Of a stretch of DNA of 64,000 nt, positions 1-13,100 are shown piece after piece. The translations under genes and the position numbers were made by a program. The first letter of the stretch is position 1, and each line of letters starts with the position of its first letter. The DNA lies in assembly GCA_013397935.1 (NCBI GenBank), contig VZRN01000634.1, positions 1,293,872 through 1,357,871 on the forward strand, written 5' to 3'. Source of the stretch: Dasyornis broadbenti. Its lineage: Eukaryota; Chordata; Aves; Passeriformes; Dasyornithidae. Under the pieces are notes generated by a model, which made no database searches, had not been told where the DNA came from, and saw only the letters and a program-made list of their open reading frames with translations.

Positions 1-3000
1 TACTTTAAATTCTTTTTGATAACTTCAGAAGTGTTTTTGGTAGCAGCTGAGTTGTCAGAAAATATTTACATAAGTGCGTCTGTGAATCGCGCTACAATAT
101 CTTAAGATCTGCAGGAGCTTTGTCACTTCCTTACAAATAGCTGTGAGCGATCTATTATGTAAAAAGGTTCAGTTTAATTTACAGGAAGCCTTACATCTCC
201 AAGTATTATGTTTAGTTTATCTGTCTTTTTAAAACCACTGTGGCTTTTTAAAATGCTTCCCTACAGAAGTCTGAATGATCTGTATGGAAATGTAATACCT
301 TTTCATTAGGCTGGCTGACTGGGGAGGAGAGAAGTGAGCAGTCCTTGTGTAGGTGAGGTGTTCTCAAGGCATCCCTTGGCACTCCTGGCCCAACACTGAG
401 GTGATGCTGGCAGCTGGTTATCTTCAGTTTTAAACTTCCCCGTTGGTGGCTGAGGTGATACAATCACCAATCCAGAGGGTGCATGTTTCACCCCACTGCA
501 GAGCTCATGGAAACCTTTGGGATTGAGAATGACTGCTCCTTCACACCCGGAATGGGCAAATCTGGCTTCTCCGTTGGAAAGAGCACCAACCTGTCAAAGT
601 CCTGCTAACTTCAGTGCAGTTTTTGATGGTTTATTTGATCCAAAAATATTTAGGTCTTTGTGTGGTGACTTTTGAAAAAAGTAATAGGCACTTTTTTGGT
701 TTCAAGGCCTGATGCTCATGCTGGCTTAATGCAGTTTTCCAAAACTGCTGTAACTAGTTGAAGTCTGTGTGGTTTGATTTCAAGACAAGTGGATGATGTT
801 AGTGCAAATTAGCTATTTACATTAGTTAACTGAATTTTAATCTCTCCCCTGCTCTTTTAACTTGAAAGATAAAGCTGTCCCTTGGTTGAACTGGTCTGAA
901 ACAACTAAATTGTCTTACACTTGTACCTTACATTGTTCTGAATGTTTATATGGTTCCAAACAACTTGGTATCTTTAATTGTGTTATGTAAATTTGAGCTC
1001 CCCAAGTTGCAAAGCTTCCCTCAACAACTGGAGGCTTGTTGGCATATCCCTAATCAGCCAAAAACAATCAGGGACACTTCCTGAGGTTGCTTTGTTCTTC
1101 TCTGCTGTTATGTGTATTGTGTGTGGTCACGTTCTCTAAGTGTGTGAAGACTTACACTGTGGAAATTTCTGCTCTATCTGCATTGCTGATGTAACCAGCT
1201 ATTCAGACATATTTCTCCCTTAAGTGTAAAGTTAGACACAATTATAATAATGGGACCAATTAGATTTTCCTAACAGTGTCCCAGATCTGATTTTTCCTGG
1301 GAGAATACACTGGGGTTTTTTTTCCCTCCTAAACACTGGATGATATATTACAAAGGATAAGATTGAGAGAAATGACCAGTCTTTCTCTCAAACTTGGTAA
1401 TGAAAGAATGACATGTTGCTATCTAGACAATAACTGAAACATTGCCTCAGCGAAGGCAGATTTTGAGCTGGTGCAGCATTCCCTGGAGAAAGGGAACATG
1501 TTGGCAGAAATTTCTGTTAATTTCCATGTGTACTTTCATTCACTGGAGGATAAAGACATGGGGTTGCTGATGCTGGAGAGAAATTTGCATGGGAAGGGTG
1601 ATTTTCCTAGTACTACTTTCTAGAGTTACTTGGAATGTTTCTAGGTTGCTAGTCCTTTAAGCCATTTAACAAGAAAATGGTCTGGTTTTTTGAAGAGCAG
1701 AAAGCAAACGTTCTGCTTTTGGTTTGGTTGTTGGGTTTTTGGTGTTTTGGGGTTTTTTTTGTTTGTTTGGTTTTTGGTGTTTTTTTTTTTTTTTTGTTAG
1801 TGTTGTTTTGGGTGTTTTGCGTTTCTTTTTTTTTGATTGTTGTTTTGGTTTTGTTTTGTTTTTGTTTTTTAATTATTTTTAAAAGAAGACATCTCCAAAG
1901 AAGAAGTCTGCAAACCTAATTTTCTCGAGGTAGTGTTTGAAAGTATTTGGTTTAATGTTTCTTGCTGAAAAGCTGGAAATCTGTCAGAACAGGCCAAGTT
2001 GAAATGTTGGACATTAACAGGAAAATTTTTCTGTACAGATTCAGTAATCCAACATAGTTTTACTGTTCTCATTTTGTGAAACACAGCATCTGGCAACATT
2101 AGCTAGCCCTATGTACTTTTCCTTTTTTTCAAAAATGAGAACGTAAATGCACTGGTGACACAAAGAAAAGAATAGGAACAAATAGAGTTCAGTGACTTAA
2201 AACTTGGGTTAGGAGAATTGCTTGGTGCCGCCAGTGAGAAGAGCAGTCCACTTACATGCACTTTCAAAACGTTCAGTGTAATCTCACTTTCTGGTATTGA
2301 GTTATTTGGCTCTTATTCTGTTAATTCCCAAGAGCTGCAGTGGGAGGCACTTCCCAGTCTCTCTTCCAAAGAGATGAATAAAAATCAGTTCTCTAAAGAG
2401 TTGAATTTAATGTTTTCTCAAATGTGGTTACAGTTTTGCTCTGGTCACTGTGATGGCCTCCAGGTTAATGCAGTAGCAGTCTGCTCTTCTGGGACAGCTC
2501 TGCTCCCTCCTCCAGTACTTCTGACCTTTTCTGACAAACTCTCTTAAAACCCAGCCAAACCCCAATCTATCATCGCATACTGAGAACAAATCAAATTTGA
2601 TTTCTCTCTCCTGAAGGTACGCAAAGCCTGCTGGATAGGGATATAATTCACTCTGTGAGTATTTTCTTTAAAATAATTGGAAGAGCTTGCTTTAATCCAC
2701 GCAGCCCTTGGATTATGAGAAAGGACATTTTCCAGCCTAGGAGAGCCATCCAGTTTGGCGAGACTATCGCTCTTCCCCCATGCCGAAGTGCTGGAACTTC
2801 ATTAAGAGTTTTCATTTTCTTCGCCCCGCACAAACTTTATGGTTCCCCAGGGTGTAGCTTCTCGTCTAGCCTTGTTGCCTTATAAATATTGTCTTCTACC
2901 TCAGCTGTTCTGTAAGACCCAGGGTTAGCTCTTTGAAAGGTCACAGGTCCACAGCATGCATATCTTCAGCTTCTCTGTATTAGTGAGTTTGCTCTCACAT

Positions 3001-3764
3001 TATTTTTATCTTTAGAATTTCTGATCTTGTTCTGTGCACCTCCAAAAAACTTACATCCCTTCTCTCTCTGTGTTAAAACTTAGAGTACTTTTGTCTCTAA
3101 TTTTTGAAGAGAAGAAAACATTTTCTTTTTTTTTTTTTTTTTAAATACTGATTTAGGTTCAGATATTAAATGGATGAATGTTTAGGTAACTTAGTGTGTG
3201 ATTTCACCACTTATTTCATACTGTGAAATTAAGCAGGAATTTGAAGCCACTGGCTGGGATAGCCACTAGGTTGGGTTTTTTTATGTACCCAACTCCCGGT
3301 TTGTACTACCTTGATTTTTCAGAAAGTTTGGAGCAACTCAGTTCTTAATGTTGTGCTCATGGACAGCAAAATAATTGCCCTTCTTCTTCTATTCCCAATG
3401 ATTGTAATAAATTTTCTTTCAAAGTTGTGATCGCCTGTGGAGCACAATACTGCTACTGTGTGCACTTCCATGTAATGGGGGGGTTTTGTGTATTTTTTAA
3501 GTGCCTGTTTAAAGATTGATGTCAGTACTCTCTGAATTTGAATATGTGAGTAATCTGCTTGTAGAAGGGTTTTGTTTTGTGGCTGTGTTGTATCTTTTGG
3601 ACATATAATTAAATATGAGTTTTACAGGAACCTAAAATGAATGGGGGAATGAACAATAGGTCAAATATTTTGCTTTGTTGTTAAATAAGTAGAAATTATC
3701 ATGGGTGCCAATTTGAAGCTTAGATGCTGTTTAACTAAAATTGATTTTGAGCAGTGTAAGGATT
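1..3764. other. Unique non-coding DNA
   Basis: No gene is recognised here. The sequence is AT-rich and unique-looking, broken only by the T/G-rich tract at 1717-1880 and a run of 17 T at 3126-3142. Open frames are short (109 codons at most, 2218-2547 +), have no recognisable domain, and are not flanked by convincing paired splice signals. Confidence 0.7.
1717..1880. repeat. T/G-rich low-complexity tract
   Basis: About 160 bases are almost only T and G on the + strand, built of irregular TTTTTG, TTTGG and GTTTT words with one run of about 16 T. An 80-codon open frame through it (1677-1919) encodes only Phe, Leu, Val, Trp and Cys-type residues. It is an artefact of the composition, not a gene. 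Confidence 0.9.
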
Positions 3765-4001
3765 AAATCATGGGATAGAGACTTGGATCTGGGTCCGGTT
3801 CTCAGATCTGCTATTTCATTGAGTAACTTGTTCAAGTCACTGAATCTTCTGGTGTCCCACTTCCTCTTCATAAAAACAGAGCAACAATACTGCTTTTATC
3901 TTGGGTTATGAGGCCTCTGGGACAGGAACTGCCTTTTAGTTTGAGCATGTGTAGTATTTAGCACAATGGGGTCCTCCTCTTAGAGATAATAACAACAACA
4001 A
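3765..4001 (+). repeat. Ancient MIR-like SINE with L2/CR1-type tail
   Basis: This is a diverged, nearly complete tRNA-type SINE. In order one sees a region resembling the MIR body (a 'TTCAAGTCACTGAATCTTCT' segment at 3830-3849, like the MIR words for 'caagtcacttaacctct'), an interrupted '...CATAAAAACAGAGCAACAATACTG' counterpart of the MIR 'ctgtaaaatggggataataatac' segment (3869-3892), a 'GGGACAGGAACTG' block, an 'AGCACAATGGGGTCCT' block (3960-3975) and an ATAATAACAACAAC-type 3' tail. The last two blocks are the 3' end I know from sauropsid SINE/LINE tails. Family name and exact ends are from memory, so the boundaries are approximate. Confidence 0.7.
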
Positions 4002-4634
4002 CATGTGTGACATACACAGAACATGATTTATCTTCCATCTATTAATGCACTGGAGTTCCCAGATTGCCATGGTGTTTTCTTTTTTAGGTGTGAGATTTTT
4101 TTTTTTTTTGTCTCGTGAAAATGCAAACTGCCTTTTGTCTTTCTATCTTCTTGCCATCTGAGGAGGGAGCTGAGTGGGATAAATATGGTGGTATAGTGCT
4201 CAATTTTCTGAAAGGTCTCCTTGAGTAGGTTGTCAAGATGACTTCCGTTTCAAAAAAATCCACCCCAGCAACGGAAGGTACTTGTGATATACAGGGAGAT
4301 ATGCTTCTATATTCATGGCTTATGATGCACCACATGCCAAAGAGCAAGTCAGACTATCTTGGACGTTGCTGTACTCTAAGGTAAATTACTTGGTTTATAT
4401 ATAATATTTTACAGTGTTAGGGACAGCCTTAGAAAATAGAAGGCTTTACAATGGGAGGAAAGAAATTATTGCCAAAAGTCAGTCCTATCCATGAGACTGG
4501 TATCTACAGAGTAATACGGCTGTGCAGAGATGCAATGGGGGAAATGCCTGTTTATTGTAAATAGCATTGGTTGGACCGTCAGAAGAAAAAAACATTTTAA
4601 AAAAAAAGTTATTTAATGGTAAAAAAATATATGT

Positions 4635-4670
4635 TATGCTTACAAGAAGTGGGAAGCTTCTTGTGGCATA
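4635..4670. repeat. Hairpin in duplication copy 1
   Basis: An imperfect inverted repeat. The arms ACAAGAAG and CTTCTTGT pair perfectly around a 7-base loop (TGGGAAG). The stem continues outward through a T-G wobble and one bulged T to TATGC/GCATA. Confidence 0.9.
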
Positions 4671-4715
4671 GCTGACTTAAAAAAATAAATATTTAATGGT
4701 AAAAAAAAAATATGT

Positions 4716-4751
4716 TATGCTCACAAGAAGTGGGAAGCTTCTTGTGGCATA
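4716..4751. repeat. Hairpin in duplication copy 2
   Basis: This is the same hairpin as in copy 1, but the T-to-C change restores a Watson-Crick pair. The stem is then TATGC, one bulged T, CACAAGAAG, loop TGGGAAG, CTTCTTGTG, GCATA. It is 14 base pairs with a single bulge. Confidence 0.9.
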
Positions 4752-6093
4752 GCTGACTTAAAGAAATAAATATTTGGGATCCTAAGTATCTCAAAGTAGG
4801 AAGTAGAATTGGGCTGGAGGGATTGTGTCATTAAAGACTAGGAAAGTCAGCCGGTCTGTAGATTTACAACTTCTTTCCTCATCCAAATCATGGACCAGCA
4901 CATCTTGAGGGTGTAGTTGGGCAAACCTCCCATTCAGCAGATCTATTCCTTGTGCTATGACTTGTGCTTTGAGACTAAACTCAGCAGACTATGGAAACAT
5001 CAGTGACTTTGTTCTGCATCTCTGCAGATCAATGTAAAATCACTGGCTTCTCCTTAAAGCTAAACAGCTGCTCTGAGCAAATGCGAGCAAAGTTTTTGTA
5101 AATTCCATGTTTTGAACTGTTTTAGCAAATTATTCCAAATAGTATTAACACAGGATATTTCTCTTCTTCTGAATCAAGAGTTGTAGGATGGCTTCAAAAT
5201 AGGAAAATGCCTACTGGGTTATGGAGAGGTTCTTCTTAAAAATCTTTTACAGAGAACCAAGTAGAAAATCTTTAATCGCTGATACAGTGCACAAAATAAG
5301 CAAATTTACTTTGTGTAACTTCTCTGACCCTTCTCAGAAATCTCTTTGAATAACCTGGCTGCTCTCAAGCAAAGGTGATGGACTCCAAAAGCCCAGAGTA
5401 GTGTGTGCAAACGGAGATGCTCTTTGTGCACACACTTGTAGGTGGCAGCTGTGTGTTTTCAGCCCTCGATGAACCATTACGTGCCACTGTTGGGCTGCAA
5501 CTGCCCTAAGAGTTGTGCCTTCATGCAACATTGCTGGAAAGGGCTGAGCAGACACAGCAGTGATAAAGCACCGTGGCAGAGCAGTGTTTTCATGAAGACA
5601 CACAGATTCCATCAGTCCCACACCGAAGTCAGCAAGCGCTAAGACTCTGTGTTGGGATGGGTAGAGTTGTTCCAGGCAAAATGCAAGATTTAGCAGATGT
5701 TTAGCAAAAGGTTCCATTCTTCTTGCCACAGACACATGTGGAGCTGTCAAGAGTCTAGTAAGGATTTTACAAGTTTTATAAGTCATAGTTTATTGAGCTT
5801 GGCAAAGAATTTAATATGGCATTGTGATCTTGGAAGCTGTTTTTCTCTGAAATAATATACTTTTTTTTTTTTTTTTAAAGTAAGCTCTGCTTTTGTGTTA
5901 ACTAGTGAAAGAGAAGCTAAGTAGTTTTTTGTTTTTTTAAAAAATATTGCTTCTCTTCTTTGGAGTGTCCTCCTGTGCTATTCTCTTGAGTTGCACAGTG
6001 GTGTTTTCCTCTGAGTGATATACAACCAGAAAGCTGAATCAGCACTTTGGAGCAGCATGAATCTGGCTTAACTTTGCTCTGGAGGAAGTTCTT

Positions 6094-6133
6094 TACCAGG
6101 TCTCATAATAACTCATACCAGGTCTCATAATAA
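6094..6133. repeat. 22-bp imperfect tandem duplication
   Basis: The word TACCAGGTCTCATAATAA occurs at 6094-6111 and again at 6116-6133, a period of 22 bases. It is a simple replication-slippage type duplication with no other visible role. Confidence 0.95.
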
Positions 6134-7565
6134 TGGTACAAATAAAGGGAACACCATTTATCAACCATTGTTGGCCATGGAAAATGATATATTTAGATGA
6201 GCAGTTTATGTAAGCAAAGGACTTCTTAGGACACGAAGCGGTGCTGCACAGCACAGGAGGCATTCGTAGGGAGGGATTTGATTTGGGCAGGGAGATAGAG
6301 CCCTGGAAGTCATTGTTATTTCTATCTGCTGAGCACTTAGGCTACGAATAAAAATGAAAAACTAAGTGTGATAATTATATAATAGTTTGTGAAGTTCAGG
6401 CTGTAACTTATGCTACTATTTAAAGTGTCCCATTGAAATTCTGTTGATTCGGTTAAGCCTGAGGAAGTTTACTGCTGGACTTGATTGTTGAAGGGAGAGT
6501 GCTCTCCATCAGTCCTACTGGTGTGAGATGAAGTCACAAGCATTTGGGTGTGAAACAAAAGCAAGGGACTGAGGAGACATTGTAAGGGATGTGACAAAAG
6601 GCCTAGTGTAGACACACAAGGCTAACAAGCATTTCTGCTTTTAAAATTCCCTTCAGAAGGACCAGCTGCCTGCTCAGCATTCCTCCAGAGGGTTGAGAAG
6701 TAGTACAGTCACTGTTTTGGAGGCTGAAACATCAGTGAAAAAGGCTTCATTCCCAACAGGAAAACTGGATACAGCGCTCAAAGCCCCTCAGTGACCAGTC
6801 CTCTGCTTCAACAGTGACACCTCCATCTTCTTCTCTTGGAGCTTCTGCTGAATTCCAAGCAGGAATGAAGATTGTACAGCACATGGAAACGCACTTTCCT
6901 CACGGGCATTTCTGCGAAGAGCAGTTTGTTCAGTACTCTACAGATATGACAGGGCTGAAGAGGTGGAGGAAAAGAAGGGGTCAAGATACCTGCAGGTGCA
7001 ATCTCAGTGTGACACGGGTGCCACACTTGGGTGGGAAAGATTCACACTTCTGCTCTCCTTTGCATATGTCGGTTCTCAAGGCACCAACACCATAGAGGAA
7101 CAATGATGTTGATTGACACAACCCTAACAGAAGTTGCCAGCAAAACCAGCTGGCTGCTGTGCTGTGTTTGTTAGTGTGCACAAAATTTGGAAAGGTTCAA
7201 AGTGAAAAGCTGCCATCTGAAAATCTGGATCTGGTCCACTGAGTTGACTTTGAGAAACAGGATTCCCAGAAAGTAATTCTCACTCATTCCCAGTGTGGGT
7301 TTGCCTAGTGGTGTAGCCTGGAGCAAGAGCAGCTTCTGGAGAGAGTTTGAGGCAGGTGTGCTGCTCAGGAGCACAATGAGTAACATCCCAGTAATGTTTC
7401 CTGAGGAGCTGGGGGAGCAGTAACTGTTGAGAAATGCTGAAAATCAGCTATGGCAGGTCAGTGTCTGAATCCTCCTTGACTTAAGGTCTGCCTTTGCTAC
7501 ACTTCTATTGTTTCCCCAGATGAAGTATGACGAATGCAGAGATTCCCAAGAGAGGTACTGTCCAT

Positions 7566-7622
7566 CCTGAATATGTGAGTAGCTCTCATTATTGTTAATG
7601 GGAGTTGCATGTGCTCAAAAAG
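7566..7622 (+). repeat. Fragment of palindromic amniote repeat
   Basis: The segment '...GTGAGTAGCTCTCATTATTG' followed by 'TTAATGGGAGTTGCATGTGC' resembles the core of short palindromic interspersed repeats of sauropsids, in which 'GTGAGTAG..CCCATTGACTTC' is followed by 'AATGGGAGTTG'. Only the core is preserved. The family is from memory and the match is diverged. Confidence 0.45.
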
Positions 7623-10149
7623 CAAAGACTCCCCTGTGATGCCTCAAGATAGAAGACTAATATCTAAATGATGTGTAATTATTTGAGCAAATGGCATAAC
7701 ATGTGATGACTTTGTTAGGTCAATGCTGTTCAGAGAATTGTCCCAATGACATTTTTCCCTAGAAAAATGACCACACGCAAAAACTAACAAACTGTATTAA
7801 TTTATGCTTAGTTTTATTTAATCTCTGCGTGCTCCTTTCTTGTTTTCTAAACAAAACACAGTATTCCTATGGTTCACCTCCCCCAGCAAAGCATCTTTTC
7901 AAATTAGTGTTTCTTAGAGAATAGTGAGCTGTCTGTGTCCTGAACTGATGCTCTTCAGGGAGTGATTAAGGAAACTGGGAGCTGGGGTGCATATGTGAGC
8001 ACAGACCTTAAAAGACAAGATAAACACTGTTTCGGACTAGAGCGCAGCAACAACCATGTGAAGTCAGTGGGAATTGGGGAGGTCCAGGATCACGAATTTA
8101 CTTCTTCCACCTGATGCCTGAAGGAAGGACCGCATTGGTTTTTTTATCTCACTATGTTACTGGGAAAAGGAGTCAGAGGAAGAGTGAAGGGTCACTTCTC
8201 TAACTTTGCTCAGCACAATGGTGCTCTGCACATACCCCACGGCACAGGATGAGCAATTGCAGTCAATGTCTGTATAAACGGGGAACTAAAACCTTTGTAA
8301 GTTGCATCCTGTGAAAGTACCAATAAACACATGGAGAACTTTCCTTGGAAAAGACAGTTTGGTTTTTGAGAACATGAAATCTTAATGTCTGAAGCAAAGA
8401 CATAAACTGAAGTTGCTCTGCACATTTGCTTTGGACCAAAGGACACTATTATACGAAGTGCATCCTCTCGAAGGTGGTCTTGGAGTGGGGCATCTTGCTG
8501 AAGTTTGGGTAGTAGCTGGTATTGATGCCAGCAGCCTTGGTTCCAGTTAAAACTTTATTTTTAGCTTCTAAAACTTGTAAGAGAAGGGAGTTTGGCCCTT
8601 CAGAAATAACGTGGTAAAACACTGGTGATCATGCTCTGTGCTTGGACTTGCATTAGTGAAGAATCTCTACATTGCAAGCAGCTCTGGAAAACTCTTCCTT
8701 ATGCAGCCAGGTTAAACAGCAGTGTTAAAGTATCACAGGTGACACATCCCTAATGAAAACCAAAGATTTTTAAAGAGTAGGATTTTCCCTCTGTCCATGG
8801 CAATGAAGCTGGTTTTTGGTGATCTTTAACTCCATGTGAGCTCTGACTGTGCTCAGGGTGCTGTTAGGCACATGCCAGTTGGTTGAAACACAAGGCCAGT
8901 GTGACCAGAAGGTACTACACACTTTGCACAGAAGAAACTTCTTGGTTACAGTGCAGCTGTTTGAGGACAGGACAGCAAATGAGAGGAGAGTGTAAGAGCT
9001 TACTGCCCCTCATCCTTGAGGACAGAAGCAAAAATATCATTAAGAATTGTGGGGTGGAGCTATTTTGGCAGTGAGGTTCCTGGTATCTGCACGTTCAAGT
9101 ATGATTTGTTTCAGAGATGGGATGCTAAGCAGACTTAATACGAGGGATGGCAAATCCTATACCCTGTGCCTAAACAGGCAAGACAAATGAAGCTGTCATG
9201 CTTTGCCTTTCCTTCCTTCTCCTCCACGAGGCAGAGACATCCTTAGAGAGCAGCCTTTCCTTCCCGCAGTGGTTTCGGCTGGTGTTGTCACTTACAGCTG
9301 ATGCCCCTTGGCCAGTCATGCATTGCTGATCACCATTCAGGTGAGGGACAAAGGAGGGAGCTTAGCCGTCAAGAGGATACTGATGAGAGGGGAAATTGCT
9401 TATTCCGAAGGCTTTTAAAGCACTCTTCTCCTTCTTGACAACAACAGAGTTTATCGCTTTCCTTTTATCCCCCTGTATAGAGTCAGACACTGTCCATTAT
9501 GAAGAGCTCTTAAGAAACCTTCCTCTCCTCTTTGTTAATCTCTCTTGGTTTGTGCGTGTCAACGAGAGGAGACTGGGGAATCTGCATGGCCGAGGAGCGA
9601 GTGCTGGCCAGCACTTGTCCCTGGAAATTATGTCAACAGTGTGGATTTGAAACCTTTTAATAAAATGGAGATGAGAGTGAAAGAAGACGATGAAATTCCA
9701 CAGAAACCTCATGACTGTGTTTTGAAATGTGTTGACTGCCTACATTATTGCCTTTCTCTTATTGCATAATCCAGCTTGGACTCTTCAGTTTTACAGCTGC
9801 TGGAAAATCACAGAGTTTCTTGGAAAATAGCTCAGTTGGTCTCTCCCCCCACTCCTGGCTGCCTTTTGGTGAAGTCTGCTGCTGGCAGCAAACATTGCTT
9901 GCATGCCATTTGTCTGATACCAATGGCGCAGCTTAGACTTAAGGTGATAAACCTGCTTTCAAACTTTGCTCCCTTTCCAAGGGTTGTTCACAGACTGTCA
10001 TTACTTCCTATATACAGTTTTTATTTGTATTTGTCACTCCTAAAGGGCCACCACTCCAGTGTGAGGCCTTATCCGCAGTTCTTTTACCCCAAAGAACTTG
10101 CACTTGCACACACAGGTGGGCAAGGTGTAGGACAGGGATGAAGTTGCTT

Positions 10150-10185
10150 TTGTTTTACAAGTGGGGATTTAAGGCACAGGGAAAA
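10150..10185 (-). repeat. MIR-like core scrap
   Basis: The words TTTTACAAGTGGGGATTTAA and GGCACAGGG match the reverse-orientation MIR core ('ttttacaaatggggaaactga', 'ggcacagag'). It is short and diverged, so the assignment is tentative. Confidence 0.35.
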
Positions 10186-13100
10186 CAGATCTTTAAGGAA
10201 GGGAAGGAGCACTGGGGCCAGCCCTGTAGAAACAGGGCTTTGTGGAAGACTTGCAGCTGAGCATAATCAATACTGTGGTCTTCTGGCTTCTTCCTTGCAG
10301 GGTTGAAGAGGCTTTTTTCCAGGTTTCAGATGCTGTCGTTTCCATCTGATTGCTTTGTGACCAGTCTGTCTTGCTGTGTAGCTGTGCCAATTTGTAGCCT
10401 TTTATAATCGCCCATCAGTTACCTAAAAAGTTTTTGGCTATATTGGAATCAAATTCCAAAAGGTTTAAGTTAGGTTAACTGTAAATTCTTGGATTTACAG
10501 TGCTGGGATACTCTTGTGTTCGCTCTCAACTATGCCACCAACTATTATTCTGAAAAGACATGACTCTGTGGAGTCACAATATTCTGAATTCTGAACTCTG
10601 AAATGTTTCATTACACTTTTCTAAGTCAACATAAATGTTTTGTGACTGGGCAGCTCAGCTATTAAGTGCAGCTTCATGTAGTATGTTGTTCCACAGGAAC
10701 TGGGAGACAGCTGTCCTTCCTGTCTGTGTGGAGGGGCCCTGGGCAGAGTGTCTCACATGTGGCATCACAAATTAACCAAAATCTCGCCCTGGACAAGAAC
10801 AGGGCCTGGATTTGCCTCTATTTCTTGAATGACAGTAAGACTGGTAGGAGAGATGCATTTGAACACATGCACAGTGCCTGAGCGAAGTGTCTCACATTTT
10901 CCAAGTGATCTCCTACAAATGGTATTTTTCATTGGAAAACATTCTCTGTACTTCTGAATCGTCAATATAGGCTTATGAGGTTTTGTTCCTGGTAGAGGTA
11001 AAGGTTCTTTCAATTTTGAAAGGTGGAGAATATCAACTGTCATAATTGAAATTCTGGTGTTGATGTGTTAAGCATAAAAATGTCTTAGGTCAATAAATGT
11101 GGTTCAGAACTGTAACACTCTCAAACTGCTCCTTGCTGTGTACAGAAAGGATGTGAAATGGCATTTTTATCAGTCAGTGAAAGCTTAGTTTAATTGGCTC
11201 CAGTCAAGTTGCTGTATTGTTCTGCGTAATCTGAATTAAACATTGGTTTGACTACATACGTGGCTTTATCTTCCTTGAAGACATAGGGTGCTCATTCAGA
11301 CAGTAGCATCAGCTTTGAAGTTAAGTTATTCATAGCTCAAGAATTGATTCTGACATTAACACTATTTCCCTACACTCCTTGAAAATGCACCCCACCGCCC
11401 CATTCTTTCAGTTCCTGCCTTAGTATTAATTTTAAATATTTGCAATTTCATAGTGAAAATAAAAGCTGCTCTTCCACTCTACACATAAAAGGTTGAAAAA
11501 ACCAGAACTAGAGGTATTAACAGGGAATGTTGCTTTTTAAAGAGTACCTTTTTGCTCATGTTTATAAGTTACCAGCTATCATTTGCCTTCATGTAGAGTC
11601 GTTTTGCCACCTCTGTCTGTGAAGAGGTTCTGTCACTTCACCTCAGGGCTGGGGCAGAAATTCATGCAGTGGAAACACCGAAAGCTTAACCATACAAATA
11701 CTTAGCTTGGATCTTGCAAACTCATGTTTATTACTGACATACATGCCTAATAGCTTAGAGTCACCTACTTAAATAGCCGTTGCTTTTAGCTGGCAGGTAC
11801 AATTGGGTTAAGTGACATTTTCCTCTCTTTCTCTTTTCTCTTTTTTTTTTTTTTTTCAGGGATATGTGGGGGAGGAAGCATGACTTTATTCTGAACTCTC
11901 TTCTTATTTCTTTAAGGAACTTTTTGTGTGAGAAAGACTTGATGTCAATGCACAAAAAATGACTTAAGATTTGCATTCTTTTGCTACAGGAATAAATGAA
12001 CAAAGTTTGCAACTGAAAAGACATTTTTACACCTTTTGTTGTTTAGTAACATAGAAATCCCATTATGCTTCATGCATAGCCCTAAGGAATGTGCAAACAA
12101 GTATTAGATCAATGGCATGTCTCTGCAGCTTCTTTTATCATGAGTATTTAAAACTGAATATTCAAACATTCATTCATATTTCAAGCATCTGTCTCAAATA
12201 GTGAATTTGTGTTGGAGTATGTTTTATTGCCAATAGATAGGTTAAATGTAAAGTTTTTAAATATTTTATAAATTGCAGATGCTTAGCTGTGGTCTTGTAA
12301 CAGTGTTTGCGGGGTTTTTTTGATGCAACAAAGTGGAAAATCAGCAATAAACTCTAAAACTTAGACCAGGGAGAAAGGTTTAGGGGAAAAAAAAAAAAGT
12401 ACCCACCTGAAAGAAGGTATGTGAAAAGTTGGTGTGTAATTCTGAGAAGCGATCTCAGCTTCCGTCCGTAATAGTGGGATCTGCATCATTTATGGACACT
12501 GTTAAACATCTTTCTTCCCCAGGTAATCCACACAGGGATCACGCTCCCACTTAAGGGTACTTAGCCCGTGCAATTTGACAATCTCCTTATCAGTGCTGCG
12601 GTTGGTGGCTTTCCGAGGTAGATAACTGCAGTCTGATCCCACATGGGCTCATCCTTCCCCGCGCATCTTTTCTCGCTGTTGTGGCGGAGGGTTTAGGAGA
12701 GGCTTGGTGGCCCAGCAGTGCAGGGCTGTGCAGGGTGTGCCCTGGTGCTGTGTTCCCCGTCACTGCTGTGCCTCCCTCCGTAGCAGTGCCTGTGGACCTT
12801 GTCAGTCCCGCTTCAGCATATTCCTTTCTTTTGGCTCCGTACCTAAAGGACACAGAAGCCAGACGTGCTTCACTCATGCTTGAACATATGATTAAATGTC
12901 ATGTTAGGGGGAAGGCAGGGCAGGGCGGTTGCTTCCCTGTCCAAATGAATAAAATTCAACCTTTTTTGAGTTCCAGTACCTCTTTTACCTGGACTGGTCC
13001 TGCCGTGGGAGCCCCTGGTGCAGTTGTGCTGCAGTGCTTGGAGATGAAGCTGGCTTTAGTGGTTTCCCCAGTGCATGAGCAGATGTGTCACCGTGTGCAT

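Larger units (their letters stand above)
4611..4771. repeat. 80-bp tandem duplication, two copies
   Basis: Copy 1 (4611-4690) and copy 2 (4691-4771) are almost identical. They differ by the length of an A-run, one T/C change in the hairpin arm and one A/G change near the end. Both begin with ATTTAATGGT and contain the same hairpin. Sequence after 4771 starts again with ATTT and then diverges. The high identity implies a recent duplication compared with the ancient repeats nearby. No known family is recognised. Confidence 0.95.
4002..10149. other. Unique non-coding DNA with small repeats
   Basis: No gene is recognised. The stretch contains the 80-bp duplication (4611-4771), the 22-bp duplication (6094-6133), a T16 run (5861-5876) and a palindromic-repeat scrap (7566-7622). 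The longest open frame is 150 codons on the minus strand (5334-5786). It has an ordinary amino-acid mix but no motif I recognise, and overlaps an open frame on the other strand, so it is left uncalled. Confidence 0.65.

Noticed and set aside
1677..1919. Phe/Leu/Val-rich frame as a small membrane protein
   Set aside because: It is produced entirely by the T/G-rich low-complexity tract.
5334..5786. 150-codon minus-strand open frame as a gene
   Set aside because: It has a plausible amino-acid mix, but no domain or signal is recognised, an open frame lies on the opposite strand, and no exon context is seen.
8047..8090. Further palindromic-repeat fragment (GTGAAGTCAGTGGGAATTGG)
   Set aside because: Only one half of the core is suggestive, and the match is too short to separate from chance.
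12560..12880. CpG island
   Set aside because: CpGs are somewhat enriched, but the stretch is short, mixed with AT-rich sequence and has no promoter or exon next to it.
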